A stretch of DNA of 64,000 nucleotides from positions 24,272,632 through 24,336,631 of the forward strand of contig NC_041021.1 in NCBI RefSeq assembly GCF_004193775.1, written 5' to 3'. Position numbers and translations under genes: made by a program. The DNA is from Glycine soja. Lineage: Eukaryota; Streptophyta; Magnoliopsida; Fabales; Fabaceae. The notes beneath the pieces are model-generated. The model did no database searches. It was not told the DNA's origin and saw only the letters and a program-made list of their open reading frames with translations. Positions 1-11,130 of this stretch are shown here, one piece after another. The number at the start of each line of letters is the position of its first letter. Within the stretch, counting starts at the first letter, position 1.

Positions 1-751
1 GATTCTTGAGATCTTGAATCTTGAATCTTGATTGTTGATTGTAGACTTTCTTCTTGAGTCTTGAATTCTTCTTGATTCTTGAACTCTTGACTTGTTCTTG
101 ATTCACTTGAGTTGTTCTTTGATCTTTTGAGCTTTTTGTTCATCACCTTTGTCATCATCTTTTGTTGTCATCATTGTTATCATAAAAAAACCTTTGAATC
201 ATTGTTGATTCATCATGAAGCTTTGCTTCCACAAACATAAGCCCCCTTACACTTCTATTGTTCTACACATGAATCAGGCATCTATGGGGAGGTAATTGCA
301 TGGATTTATCTAACATCTATAAAAATTAAAACATGTATATGCCAAATAAGTAAAAATAATGCCAAACATCAATTTGAAATAATTTTCTTACATGCTGGTA
401 AGTGTGAACTGTTATATATTAGAATCATGAAATCTAGAAAAGGTACTAAGATACACAAATTAAAGATGTGAACTTTTTGCAATCAAATTGGTGCAACTAT
501 GATTTATACATAATACGTGTAGTGCCCATTAGTTTTGCCCAGTGTTTGGAATCATGTTGTAGATGTGGAGAAAAATCACGTCAAATGTTGAAATGATGCA
601 AAAGCTATAACTTGTTGCTTCCATAAACATGTGAAAAATCACATTGGAAGGCATGCATATTAAGTTTTGGTATAATCAATTTAAAATTTTCAAATGTTAT
701 TAGGATGTGTGCCAAAAATAATATCAGTGACAAATTTTGCATTGGAAGGTA
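1..751. other. Flanking repeat-like DNA, no gene
   Basis: Positions 1-130 are low-complexity TTGA/TCTTG-rich DNA. Around 195-260 there is text of a kind common beside soybean retrotransposons (a short A run, then TTGATTCATCATGAAGC), but I cannot assign it to an element. The rest to 751 is AT-rich. A short word (CATTGGAAGG followed by a TGCAT-type word) occurs at about 642 and again at about 740, next to the insertion point of the following element. I see no credible gene here. Confidence 0.4.
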
Positions 752-756
752 TGCAT

Positions 757-1182
757 TGATGCAATCCTACCCCCCAAGAGTATTGGATAGAAGACTCCAA
801 GAGGATTGAGCTCGAGCTACTAAAGAAGGCCCTAGGGTTCTCATGAACCTTAGGGTATATTTTTGAGCCCATGGGTCAACGTTGGATTCACTCTTCTTTG
901 TAAATGTTAGAATTGGTTTTTCCTTCTTTTGGGCCTTGTATTTTGGCCATTCTAGTAGTATAGGGTTTTAGCCTTGTATTTCAGGGCATTTTGAGTAGTC
1001 TTTGTAATAGGGACTTTTTTTAAATTTTCATGTATTTTAGCATGGGGGTGAGCTTAGCTATTATAGGGGGTATGTGTAGCTAAGCTCTAGCTTATTTAGG
1101 AATCTTCTCAAGGAAGCTTCTCAAGGAGGTGAGCTTAGTTATTAGAGGGGTGTGTGTAGCTAAGCTCTAGCTTCTCAAGGAA
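757..1182 (+). repeat. Truncated LTR, unit 1 of H
   Basis: This begins TGATGCAATCC, directly after the TGCAT duplication, and matches 19106-19530, 20780-21206 and the first part of 22456-23306. Compared with the complete last LTR it lacks the promoter and everything downstream. The match ends at CTTCTCAAGGAA and gag-type sequence starts with TCCTCCTTAAAAGG. The same junction occurs in units 2 and 3, so the deletion predates their multiplication. Confidence 0.8.
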
Positions 1183-2270
1183 TCCTCCTTAAAAGGAAGT
1201 CTACTTCAAATTCTTATGGTTCTTACTCTTATCTAAAGAAAGACCAAGGTCAAGGCATCTCAGGGGTGACACCTTCTAAGCCCAAAGAAGATAAGGGGAA
1301 GACAATAGAAAATCAACCCCTTAAGGCTAGTATGCAAGAGAAAACTAGCTCCATAAAGTGCTTTAAATGTCTTGGAAGAGGACACATTACTTCTCAATGC
1401 CCCACCAAGAAAACCATGATTATGAGGGGCCAAGACATTTATAGTAGCCAAGATGAGGCTACTACTTCACCTTCCTCTAGTGAAAGTGAAGAAGTAAAAG
1501 GGGAAGAATCTAGTGAAGAAATCTATCCCCAAGAAGAAGGACAACCATTAATGGTTAAGGAGGAGTGTAAGGAGGTAAGTGTCTCCTCCAAGAGGTTAGC
1601 TAAGAAGGAAAGTCATTTTGAAATAAAGACAAATATTAAAGAAACTTCCCCTCTTGGACAACCTCCACATCTTCTCCTTTGTAAAATGACACTTGTTAGC
1701 ATTGTCACACCTCTTGGGCTTGAGGTTATTCCTCAAGTAAAGGAGTTATTGGATGAGGGTTTGGTTCATAAGAGCTTAAATCCTTGTGCTTTGTTGGTGC
1801 CCAAAATAGGTATTATTAGGGACCAAATCCCTAAAATAAGTGATATGATGAATGTGTTGAGTGTTGAAACCCTCTTTCATAAAATCAGTCATGCACCCAA
1901 CATTTTCATGAGTCATGTACATAAAGACTCATTAGGTAGGTTTGTTCTTATTTTTGGTTTTCATACAAACTTAGGTGCTCAAGGGGTTCCCATGGAGCCT
2001 AAGAGAATAAAGGTCATTCCTGAATGGCCTACTCCACCAAGTATAAGGGAAATTTGGGGCTGCCATGACTTAACAAACTTTTACAAAAGGTTTGTCCCAT
2101 ATTTTTCTATACTTGTAGCGCCACTCATTGAGTTGGTGAGGAACCATGTTTCTTCATGGGAAGATCTCCATGAAAAGGGTTTTCAGACCTTACCCTACTC
2201 TTACATACTCAACACCACTAATACATATGTTTTTATTCTTTTTATTGGTGTCGAGGGAAGGAGCCCAGAG
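1164..2270 (+). pseudogene. gag zinc knuckle fused to RT/RNase H remnants, H unit 1 (interrupted)
   Basis: A reading frame open from a TAA at 1161 encodes a basic, Ser/Tyr-rich gag tail, then a perfect CX2CX4HX4C knuckle (CFKCLGRGHITSQC), an acidic Ser/Glu linker, then fragments like Ty3/gypsy polymerase: an RT start (KELLDEGLVHKSLNPCALL), a piece near EWPTPPSIREI and FYKRFVPYFS from the RT-RNase H connection. The YVDD/FDD active site is missing, as are protease and integrase. There is no ATG at the apparent frame start near 1266 (GTG); the first ATG falls just before the knuckle. Compared with units 2 and 3 it lacks about 110 bp before GVPMEPKRIK. The frame is cut at 2270 by Ogre A and its tail resumes at 19051. 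Confidence 0.75.
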
Positions 2271-4067
2271 TGTCATACCCTAATTTCATCCGGGGACCAT
2301 CCGTTGTCGGGATGCGACCCTCGTTTGACCACTTCGAGGTACTTGGCACCCATCGTTTGGCTATTCATGAAGTTCCGTGACATGCCGGAAGTCAAAAGAA
2401 AGCATTGTAGCACAATCCGTGAAGTTTCGTGACATGCCGGAAATTGAAAGGAAGTGTTAGTGGGCAATCCATAAAGTTTTGTAATGTTCCGAAAGGCAAA
2501 AAAACGGATGATTACGTAATCCGTAAGGTTTCGTAACATTACGGAAAGAAAACAAGCATCGTTACGAAATTCGTAAAATTTTGTAACGTTACGGAACAAA
2601 ATCACCAAAAAAAGAGCAAGGGGGTGTATTGAGTAAAAATGGGGTGCAAATATCAACCAGGCCCACTTGGTCCTTCCAGAAAATTCCTCCAGAAGGCGGT
2701 TGCTTCTAGAGGAAGCAACCTACCTCACCTGGGCGAGCTGGGTGGCAAGCTTCTCCCCCATTTTCCTATAAATAGGGGGAGAAGTGAAGGGAAAAAAGGT
2801 TCAACCCTCCTGGTATCTGAGATTCACTTAAAATTAGTGAGAAAAATTGTTTCCGTGAAGAAAATCCACGCCGAGGCGCTTCCGTAACGTTTCTGTAACG
2901 TTTTCGTGGGTGATTTCGCGAAGATTTTCAACCATTCTTCGACGTTCTTCTTTTGTTCTTCGTCGTTCTTCGGTCTTCAACCGGTAAGTTCCCGAAATCA
3001 AACTTTTTAATTCATTCTATGTACCCTTGGTGGTCCCCATTTGTTTCGCGTACTTTTATTTTCGTTTCATTTACTTTCCGTAACTCCTTTTGACGTGCTT
3101 TAGTCATTTACTCGCCTAATAAAAAATAAAATAAATTTCCACTGATCATTTGAATTGTAACATCCTTTAATTTCTGTTAAATGAAATCCGACCGTTTGGT
3201 CATGCCATAACCATGTTGGAAACCAAAAAGAGGTAAAATAATAATATAATAATCAAAAATATCTTTTAGTAAAATAAATCAAAAAAATCAATCGGACATT
3301 TTTCTTTGGGATTTCTCTTTCTTAAATCGAATCGACGAATAACCAAAGTGAAACTAAGGCTAAAATCAATTCATAAACCAAACTTTTGTCATCGCCTAAA
3401 AAAGCCATTTTCAAAGGTCCAACGCCTTGAAATGGTCTTTTCCGCTTTTATTGGTTAAGTGTAGATTTCTAAAAAGCCTAAAATCAATATGTAACTTTGT
3501 TACCTCTTTCAAAAATAAAGAAATCATTAATGGTCCAATGCCTTAATGTTTTCTCACTTTTCAAAAGAATCGAAAGATTGTCTAATGGTCCAACGCCTTA
3601 AATGACCTTTCATTAAAAAAAAAAACATATCTTGCAAAAAAGGATAAAAAATAACCAAAACGCTTTGTTAAAAAAAGAACTACGTAGGTATGATTTTCTT
3701 ATCACAATTGAGGAATACGTAGGAGCAAAGGGAAATGCCCTTGTCGACCACAAAAATATAAAAACATGAAAAGGCATAAAAAATACATAAGAACGTAAAA
3801 TGATAAAAGAATATAAATTGAAGTCATATTTGCACATTTGATTAAAGGCTGTCGTCTCTTGTGACGGACGCGTGGGGTGCTAATACCTTCCCCGTGCGTA
3901 AATACAACTCCCGAACCTTTCACTTAGAATTCGTAGATCACGTCTTTTTCGGTTTTTCCGACATTTTCCTCAAATAAACGTTGGTGGCGACTCCGCGCGT
4001 ATTCCTTTCTTGGAACACGCACCCGTGAGTCACGCGTCGCCCTCCTGCCGAAGGGTAGGTTGCGACA
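2271..4067 (+). repeat. 5' LTR of Ogre A
   Basis: A TG...CA repeat of 1797 bp. It matches LTRs at 32002-33827, 46992-48784, 57050-58576 and 58577-60520. A TATA box (TATAAATA) lies at 2767-2774, and upstream is a decayed form of the family's GC-rich palindrome. Near the end come the CTACGTAG hairpin region (about 3679-3726) and the motif GGGTGCTAATACCTTCCCCG (about 3876), which I recall as conserved in Tat-lineage LTRs. The first 330 bp are full of short CGTAAC/GTTACG words. Confidence 0.9.
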
Positions 4068-4069
4068 GT

Positions 4070-4087
4070 TGGCGACTCGACTGGGGA
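4070..4087 (+). other. Primer binding site, tRNA-Arg type (A)
   Basis: TGGCGACTCGACTGGGGA starts two bases after the LTR. D has TGGCGACTCCACTGGGGA at the same place. This is the primer site known for Ogre-type elements (3' end of tRNA-Arg); A differs from D at one position. Confidence 0.8.
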
Positions 4088-5365
4088 ATATTTTTAGAGA
4101 GTTAGGCCAATTAATCTTGTGCAATGTTCTATCATGACTTTCTCCTTTGTTGGTTTCCCTTTATTTTTCTTATGTTCTTGTATATATAACTCTTTGATGC
4201 TTTTAGTACATTTTTAAATGTGTGCATGAGGTAAATATTTATTCATTTGATGCACACAAACACCAGCACTATTTGCACGGACTTCTCATCTATTGTCAGC
4301 ATATGATAGACTTAATGGCCCATATAATTAGAAACCGCTAGGAAAGTTTGTATTGTCACTCAGATCTTGACTAGTTATAAACTTTCTGAATAAAATGAGT
4401 TTATCCCGCGTTTTTACTCCAAAGATCAGTGCGAATCAAATCACTCTCGCATTTTATTTCTAGCATGCATTCATATCATGCATCGCATAAGCATCTCTTC
4501 ATGGCATCATAATGAACATATCGTTCCTGCATTTGTCCGTTATCATATTCCTACATCACATTTTGCATGAGTCATTGCATCATCATGCATATGCATTCAA
4601 CATACTTTTTGTTCTAGAAACTGCATACCTTTTGTTTTCATGTTCGCTCATGCATGATCCTTGCATTTTCCTCTACAAAACAAAAACAAAAATGGAAGCA
4701 TGAAAATTCATGATGCATTCTTAGTTGCATATATTCGGTACCATGAGTCAACCATGTTGGGATCATAAACCCATTTCACTTAAAAACAAAATGAGTGAAC
4801 ATGGTACCTAATGCATGGTTAACTAGGAGATGATGTTTCTTCGGGCATCTCACTTTCATAATTACATTTTCCATGCATAGCTTAAAGTATGCCCGAGTCG
4901 TTCATCCCTATGAAAGGTTGTTGAAGTATTGGCAATCAGAATTGCCATTCCTTGGATTATAGGGTTGAATTAAGCTCATGCTTTTACGAAAATGTTCATC
5001 AAGTCAAGTTGAAGCATGGAAGTAACCATCTTTCAAAAATTGGGGCAAAAGATGGATCGAGTTACATCGCTGCTTCATCTACTGCCAAACACATTTAGGA
5101 CTGTTCATGTCCTTGTTACTTCTAGTTTCACCCTGACAAAGATGTCATGGACCATGTCGAAAATCTAAATTGATTCAACCCCATGTCCTGCGTAAAAATT
5201 CGCAATACTTCAAACTGTGCATCATTCACATACATCCATCCTTTTCATTGGTTGCATTGCTCATTGCATTCTTTCCTTAAAAAAAAACCAACTTAATCAT
5301 AGTTATCAAAAAGAAAAGAACATGCTTTACGGTGTCCTTACCGAACCCGTGCTAGAGTTAGAGTA
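4088..5365 (+). other. Leader of A with ORF1 deleted
   Basis: The first about 190 bp match the leaders of B and D. At 4276-4278 (CAC) the leader jumps directly to the last codons of ORF1 and the bases after it (GTCAGCATATGATAGACTTA at 4297, matching 63229 in D and 36467 in B). About 2.4 kb that B carries between these points, including all of ORF1, is missing. Both B break regions contain CAC, so this looks like a microhomology deletion. The rest (4440-5365) matches the D segment after ORF1 (63540-64000). Confidence 0.75.
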
Positions 5366-7105
5366 ATGGGTAAAGTAGAGGAGGCGCAAGAGCAGGTGAA
5401 GGCCGACATGGAGGCCATGAAAGAGCAAATGGCCACAATAATGGAGGCCATGATGAGCATGAAGAAGATAATGGAAGCCAATGCGGTTACAGTTGCCGCT
5501 ACCAACGCTATTGCTAAGGTGAACCCGATGCCCCCATCTGGCCTTAACCAAATGAATCATCCAACCTCAGATATGGTAGGCAAAGATTTGGGAAGTACGG
5601 CGGCCACCCATTATGCGCAAATTCAAAACAAGCATGCCTTCCCACCATATGGCTTGCCTCCCAACTATACACCACCCAATGTGGCATACATTCCCAATGA
5701 GGATGTCAATAACTCCGCTCCCATACTCATTGAAAGCCGACAACCTCATCATGCACATGCCTCGGATATGCCACTGAAGGGCAAGCAGTTGGTGGTATAC
5801 CCCTACAAAACACCTTGGAGGGCCCTCAGTATCACCCACAACTACACCTCTTGCATTACACAACAAGTAAAAACCCTCATGCTATGGCAGAAATGGGAAA
5901 GTTGGATCACCTAGAGGAAAGGCTCAGGGCCATTGAAGGAGGTGAAGATTATGCCTTTGCTAACCTAGAAGAGTTGTTCCTAGTACCCAAACATGGTCAT
6001 TCCCAAGTTCAAAGTGTCGGACTTTGACAAATACAAGGGGACTACTTGCCCCAAGAACCATCTAAAGATGTATTGTCAGAAGATGGGGGCATACACAAAA
6101 GATGAGAAACTGCTGATACATTTTTCCTAAGAAAGTCTTACTAGGACAACTGTCACCTGGTATACTAACTTAGGAACCTTCCTAAGTCCATTCTTGGAAG
6201 GACCTAACAGTTGCCTTTGTTAGGCAGTGTCAGTACAATTCTGATATGGCTCCAGATAGGATGCAACTACAGAACATGTGCAAAAAAGGGGGCACAAATC
6301 TTTCAAAGAATACGCCCAAACGTGGAGAGACTTGGCAGCCCAAGTGGCACCCCCAATGATGGAAAAGGAGATGATAATCGTGATGGTAGACACATTACCA
6401 GTATTCTACTATGAAAATGGTGGGTTACACACCTTCCAGCTTTGCGGATATGTTCTTCGCCGGCAAAAGGATCGAAGTGGGTCTGAAAAGAGGCAAATTT
6501 GGTCATCCTGCTTTGATGAAAACTGGGGCAAGTGAAGAGGGTGAGAATGAGGGAGAAACCCGTGTTGTGACTGTCATTCCTGTACAGTCAAGTTTCCCAC
6601 CAACCCAACAATGTCATTACCCAGCCAATAACAACCCTTCTCCTTACGCACCACCCAGTTATCCACAAAGGCCATCCCTAAATCAACCATAGAAACCCAC
6701 CTACCACACAACCAATGCTAAACACCACCTCTAGCAAAAACCCAAAACACCAACCAAGAATTGAGTTTTGCAGCGAAAAAAACCTGTAGAATTCACCCCA
6801 ATTCCGGTGTCCTATGCTGACTTGCTCCCATATCCACTCGATAATGCAATGGTAGCCACAACCCCTGCTAGGTTTCCTCAACCGCCATTTTTCCGAGGAT
6901 AAGACTCAAACGCAACGTGTGCTTGTCATGGAGAAGCCCCAGGGCATTCCATTGAGCATTGTATGACCCTGAAGCGTAAGGTGCAAAGTCTAATTGATGC
7001 GGGCTGGCCAAAATTTTAGAAGAATCGTGTATGGGTCCCGACATTGACAAGCGACACCACACATGGGGCAGTTTTGAAAGCTGTTGTTAGATGTCTCTAA
7101 TGACT
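5366..7105 (+). pseudogene. gag: gag pseudogene of Ogre A
   Basis: This starts with ATG at 5366. The first 182 codons hold an N-terminal Met/Glu-rich helix (KADMEAMKEQMATIMEAMM) like the start of B gag, and a Pro/Tyr-rich stretch with YGLPPNYTPP. A frameshift follows near 5810, another frame carries LDHLEERLRAIEGGEDYAF, then capsid-type text (KYKGTTCPKNHLK, EYAQTWRDLAAQVAPPM, VDTLPVFYYE) is spread over three frames with stops. A CCHC-like knuckle (ACHGEAPGHSIEHC, about 6920-6965) and LIDAGWPKF mark the gag end. Gag would form the virus-like particle. There are many frameshifts and stops, so it is non-functional. Confidence 0.85.
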
Positions 7106-7515
7106 CATCAGGATTTTCAAGTTTATGCCATTATTATAAACCACAGTTACAATGCTAAAATGGATGAATTTGACATCCTTGTCTCTCTCATCCTCTCACA
7201 AACACATCTTTTGCTTATTCAAACTTCCACCGGAATGTGAGTGCAAGCCATTGGTCTATTTGCTCAAGCGACCCGCGCTCCTGAGTGTTGACTTCCATGA
7301 CCATTCAATCAGAGATTACTCGTCTAGCACGTTGGCAGGGGTGCCGTAAAACGACGAGTAAAGTTCAAAGTAAATAAGTTTCAAAATAAAAAAAAGTTCA
7401 AAATAAAAAAAAAGAAGCATTTGATTAACTGTGTTTTCAAGACGTTCATGTGACCTCATTTTATCATTCCGGAAAGTTTGTCTTTTTAGAGAGAAATGAG
7501 TTATCAAGAATAGGA
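7106..7515. other. Unassigned internal segment of A
   Basis: This lies between the gag remnant and a solo LTR. In B the protease and polymerase follow gag at this point; I could not recognise any such motif here in any frame. It may be a remnant of deleted pol or sequence private to this subfamily. An A-rich stretch lies at about 7380-7415. Confidence 0.4.
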
Positions 7516-8498
7516 TGTTGAACAAATGGCCTCAGTTATCTTAAGAAGGGGGGGGGTTGAATTAAGATACAAAGACTATTCCCCAATTAAACTTTCACTC
7601 TCTCTTTTTGGATTAACAATGCACCCTTAACATGAATTACTCAAATGACAATTCAAAATAAACTTCTTTAAAGCAAAAGATAAATAGCAATAAATAAGAG
7701 AAGTTTAAAGAGAGGAATGCAAACTTGATTTATACTGGTTCGGCCAATTCCCATGCCTACGTCCAGTCCTCAAGCAACTCACTTGAGATTTTCCACTCTC
7801 TTTGTAAAATTCCTTTTACAAAGTCTGAACCACACAGGGACAACCCTTCCCTTGTGTTCAGGAATCCTCTACAACAAGAGACCCACGGTCTCTTAATCCT
7901 TTTTCAGAAATAAAGAAGAAGAAATCTATCTTAAAAGAGATAGATTGTACAAGGAAGATCAATCAAAATTCCTTATTGAATATGCAAGTGGTTGACCAAG
8001 GAATCTTTTTGAGAGGATAAGACATGTCAGTTCAGAAAAACTCTTAATCTTTTGAGAGGATAAAACTTTATGGGCAATGAAAACTCTCTTTTAATTCGTG
8101 TTTCCTAGTCACCTTTGATGGCTATTCATAAACCATTGAATAGATGTGACTCTTGGAAATTATTTTCTGAAAATCCCCTCTGGTAATCAATTACCATCCA
8201 TCTGTAATCAATTACACATTATAAATTTTGAATTCAAATTTCTAGTGACTGTTATAAACATTTTCAGTTGCTGGTAATCGATTACCAGAGAGTAAATCTC
8301 AATTTAAAATTATTTAGATAGAATTCTTTGGCCAAACCTTTTGCTTTTTCAATTTGGAAACTTCTTCCTAAGATTCTAGAGATCAACTTGATGCTATATC
8401 TTGATTTTCTTGATTTTCTTGTATTCTTGTCTTGAATAAAACTTAGAAGCACTTCATCCTTCGGCATCATCAAAACACCAAAACATCTTGCTTCTCTA
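7516..8498 (+). mobile_element. Solo LTR, plus orientation, TSD TAGGA
   Basis: Starts TGTTGAACAAATGG (7516) and ends CTTCTCTA (8498), flanked by TAGGA at 7511-7515 and 8499-8503. It is the inverted, diverged relative of 11131-12218: both have the G-run (C-run when inverted), the GGTTGAATTAAGAT word and the GGTAATCGATTACC motif cluster. The end is TA where CA is expected, probably C-to-T decay. No internal domain is present, as expected after LTR-LTR recombination. The superfamily cannot be told from an LTR alone. Confidence 0.85.
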
Positions 8499-8503
8499 TA
8501 GGA

Positions 8504-9457
8504 GTCATTTGACTTAATCCATCAACTATTTATCGTCCTTGGGAAATTCTTTTTGCAAGAATCAACTGCTTCTTTCATTCTTCCTCACTACGAGGTTGTG
8601 AAAACAAGACAACGATTGGTATCTCAAAGCCCTACACTGGGGCAATGAAAGGCACCATGCATAAAACCTTAAGTGAACCTAGGGGCAGATTAGAAGTTCT
8701 CACCCAATGGGTTCCCAGCTACAAGGTCATGACGAAAGATAAAAATGGATACCTTAGAGCCCTACACTGGGGCAATGAAAGGCACCATGAAAAAACCTCA
8801 AGCGAACCTAGGGGTAGATTAGAAGTTCTCACCCAATAGGTTCCCAGCTACAAGGTCATGACGAAAGATAACAATTGGTACCTCAAAGCCTTACACTGGG
8901 GCAATGAGGGGCATCGTGCATGAGCCTCAAGTGAACCTAGGGGCAGATAAAAAATTCTCACCCGTCAATGTTTTTAAACAAAAAAAGGGGGGGGGGGGGA
9001 CGAACCCTGACATTTCAATGGATTGATTAAACATCAAAAAGCTCCTTGGCCGTCACTCCAAAATGGTCAAGTGACTAAATCAAAATAGAACATACACTCT
9101 GAGGGAGTTCCCGGAGAGATTTGCAAAAAGATAGGATGAGGTTGCATGAATTATCACTTCTTTCAAAAGGCCAGTCAATCTGTGTTTTCCAAAAAAATTA
9201 AATCAAAATCAAAATCACAAAATAGGGAAAGAATGTCATGAACATTGTACAACTTTCCATTACATTGCATTGTTTCATATGAAGTCTGCATTTACTGCAT
9301 TTCAAGACAAAGGTTGCATGCATCTGCATCCCTAAAAATCATGATAACTGCATAGATTTCCTACATCTAATATCCAATCGTGTGGATTTGGGATGACCGA
9401 CCCTCTCGATAAGTTGATCTCTTGCTTTCTCATCAGGGTGAACCCTTGGGTACTAGT
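8504..9457. other. Internal spacer of A with a 130-bp triplication
   Basis: Resumes A after the solo LTR. About 8595-8965 is a tandem triplication, listed separately. A G homopolymer lies near 8988-8999. The stretch 9000-9450 is AT-rich with no recognisable coding sequence and leads into the 24-bp array. Confidence 0.5.
8595..8965 (+). repeat. Three tandem copies of a ~130-bp unit
   Basis: The word CCTACACTGGGGCAATGA starts at 8631 and 8761 and, with one change, near 8889: spacings of 130 and 129 bp. Each unit goes on with GAACCTAGGGGCAGAT, AGTTCTCACCCA, and TTCCCAGCTACAAGGTCATG in the first two. The third copy is cut short after the CTCACCC word. Confidence 0.85.
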
Positions 9458-11130
9458 ACCTATCACCTCCAGAGGGCTTCACGCCATCACCTTCAGAGGA
9501 CTACACGTCCTCGCCATCAGAGGGCTGCACTCCCTCGCCATCGTAGGGCTACACGCCCTCACCTACCGAGGATTGCATGTCCTCACCTTCAGAGGGCTAC
9601 ACGCCCTCACCTTGAGAGGACTATACGTCCTCGCCTTCAGCGGGCTAGACGTCCTCGCCTTCAGAGGACTACACGTCCTCACCTTCAGTGGGCTAGACAC
9701 CCTCGCCTTCAGAGGGATACACGCCCTTACCTTCAGAGGACTACACGTCCTCGCCTTTAGCGGGCTAGATGCCCTCGCCTTCAGAGGACTACACGTCCTC
9801 ACCTTCAGTGGGCTAGACACCCTCGCCTTCAGAGGGCTACACGCCCTCACCTTTAGAGGACTACACATCCTCGCCTTCAGTGGGCTAGACGCCCTCGCCT
9901 TCAGATGACTACACGTCCTCACCTTCAGTTGGCTACACACCCTCACCTTCGTAGGGCTACACGCCCTCACCTTCCGAGGACTACATGTCCTCACCTTCAG
10001 AGGGCTACACGCCCTCACCTTCAGAGGGCTACGCGTCCTCACCTTCAGTGGGCTTCACATCATCGCCTTCGTAGGGCTACACGCCCTCACCTTTCGAGGA
10101 CTACATGTCCTCACCTTCAGAGGACTACACGTCCTCGCCATCAGAGGGTTCCATGCCCTCACCTTTGTAGGGCTACACACCCTCACCTTCCGAGGACTAC
10201 ATGTCCTCACCTTCAGAGGGCTACATGCCCTCGCCTTTAGAGGGCTACACGTCCTCACCTTCACTGGGCTACGCATCCTCGCCTTCGTAGGGCTACACGC
10301 CCTCACCTTCCGAGGACTACATGTCCTCACCTTCAGAGGACTACACGCCCTCGCCTTTAGAGGGCTACGCGTCCTCACCTTCAGTGGGCTACACATGATC
10401 GCCTTCGTAGGGCTACACGCCCTCACCTTCCGAGGACTACATGTCCTCACCTTCAGAGGACTACACGTCCTCGCCATCAGAGGGTTGCATGCCCTCACCT
10501 TTGTAGGGCTACACACCCTCACCTTCCGAGGACTACATGTCCTCACCTTCAGAGGGCTACATGCCCTCGCCTTCAGAGGGCTACACGTCCTCACCTTCAG
10601 TGGGCTACGCATCCTCGCCTTCGTAGGGCTACACGCCCTCACCTTCCGAGGACTACATGTCCTCACCTTCAGAGGACTACACGTCCTCGCCATCAGAGGG
10701 TTGCATGCCCTCACCTTTGTAGGGATACACACCCTCACCTTCCGAGGACTACTTGTCCTCACCTTCAGAGGGCTACATGCCCTCTCCTTCAGAGGGCTAC
10801 ACGTCCTCACCTTCAGTGGGCTACGCATCCTCGCCTTCGTAGGGCTACACGCCCTCACCTTCCGAGGACTACATGTCCTCACCTTCAGAGGACTACACGT
10901 CCTCGCCTTCAGTGGGCTAGACGCCCTCGCCTTCAGAGGACTACACGTCCTCACCTTCAGTGGGCTACACATCCTCGCCTTCATAGGGCTACACGTCCTC
11001 ACCTTCCGAGGACTACATGTCCTCACCTTCAGAGGACTACACGTCCTCGCCATCAGAGGGCTGCACGCCCTCACCTTCGTAGGGCTACACACCCTCACCT
11101 TCCGAGGACTACATGTCCTCACCTTCAGAG
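9458..11130 (+). repeat. 24-bp tandem array of Ogre A, part 1 (~70 copies)
   Basis: The unit is close to AGGACTACACGTCCTCACCTTCAG in two interleaved types, one with AGGAC...GTCCT and one with GGGC...GCCC. Each unit holds a 4-6 bp inverted repeat around a 5-base loop (TACAC, TAGAC, TACAT). Because 24 is a multiple of three and stops are rare, long frames run through on both strands (a 387-codon minus frame of KVRTCSPL repeats and a 246-codon plus frame of RGLHVLTF repeats). I take these as by-products. The array continues after the solo LTR, at 12219. It lies between the gag remnant and the ORF4 remnant, where polymerase would be expected. Confidence 0.95.

Noticed and set aside
1266..1268. 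Start of the H frame at 1266 (also 19614, 21290)
   Set aside because: The codon is GTG, not a normal plant start; the frame is open further upstream into the LTR. Likewise 41104 and 42301 in B are TTG inside pol, not starts.
5366..5914. Independent 182-residue coiled-coil gene
   Set aside because: It is the N-terminus of gag; the same helix and YGLPPNYTPP follow in B's gag.
8986..9000. G or C homopolymers (about 7547, 8988, 54850)
   Set aside because: Common in decayed LTR sequence and prone to sequencing error; no quadruplex pattern of four runs.
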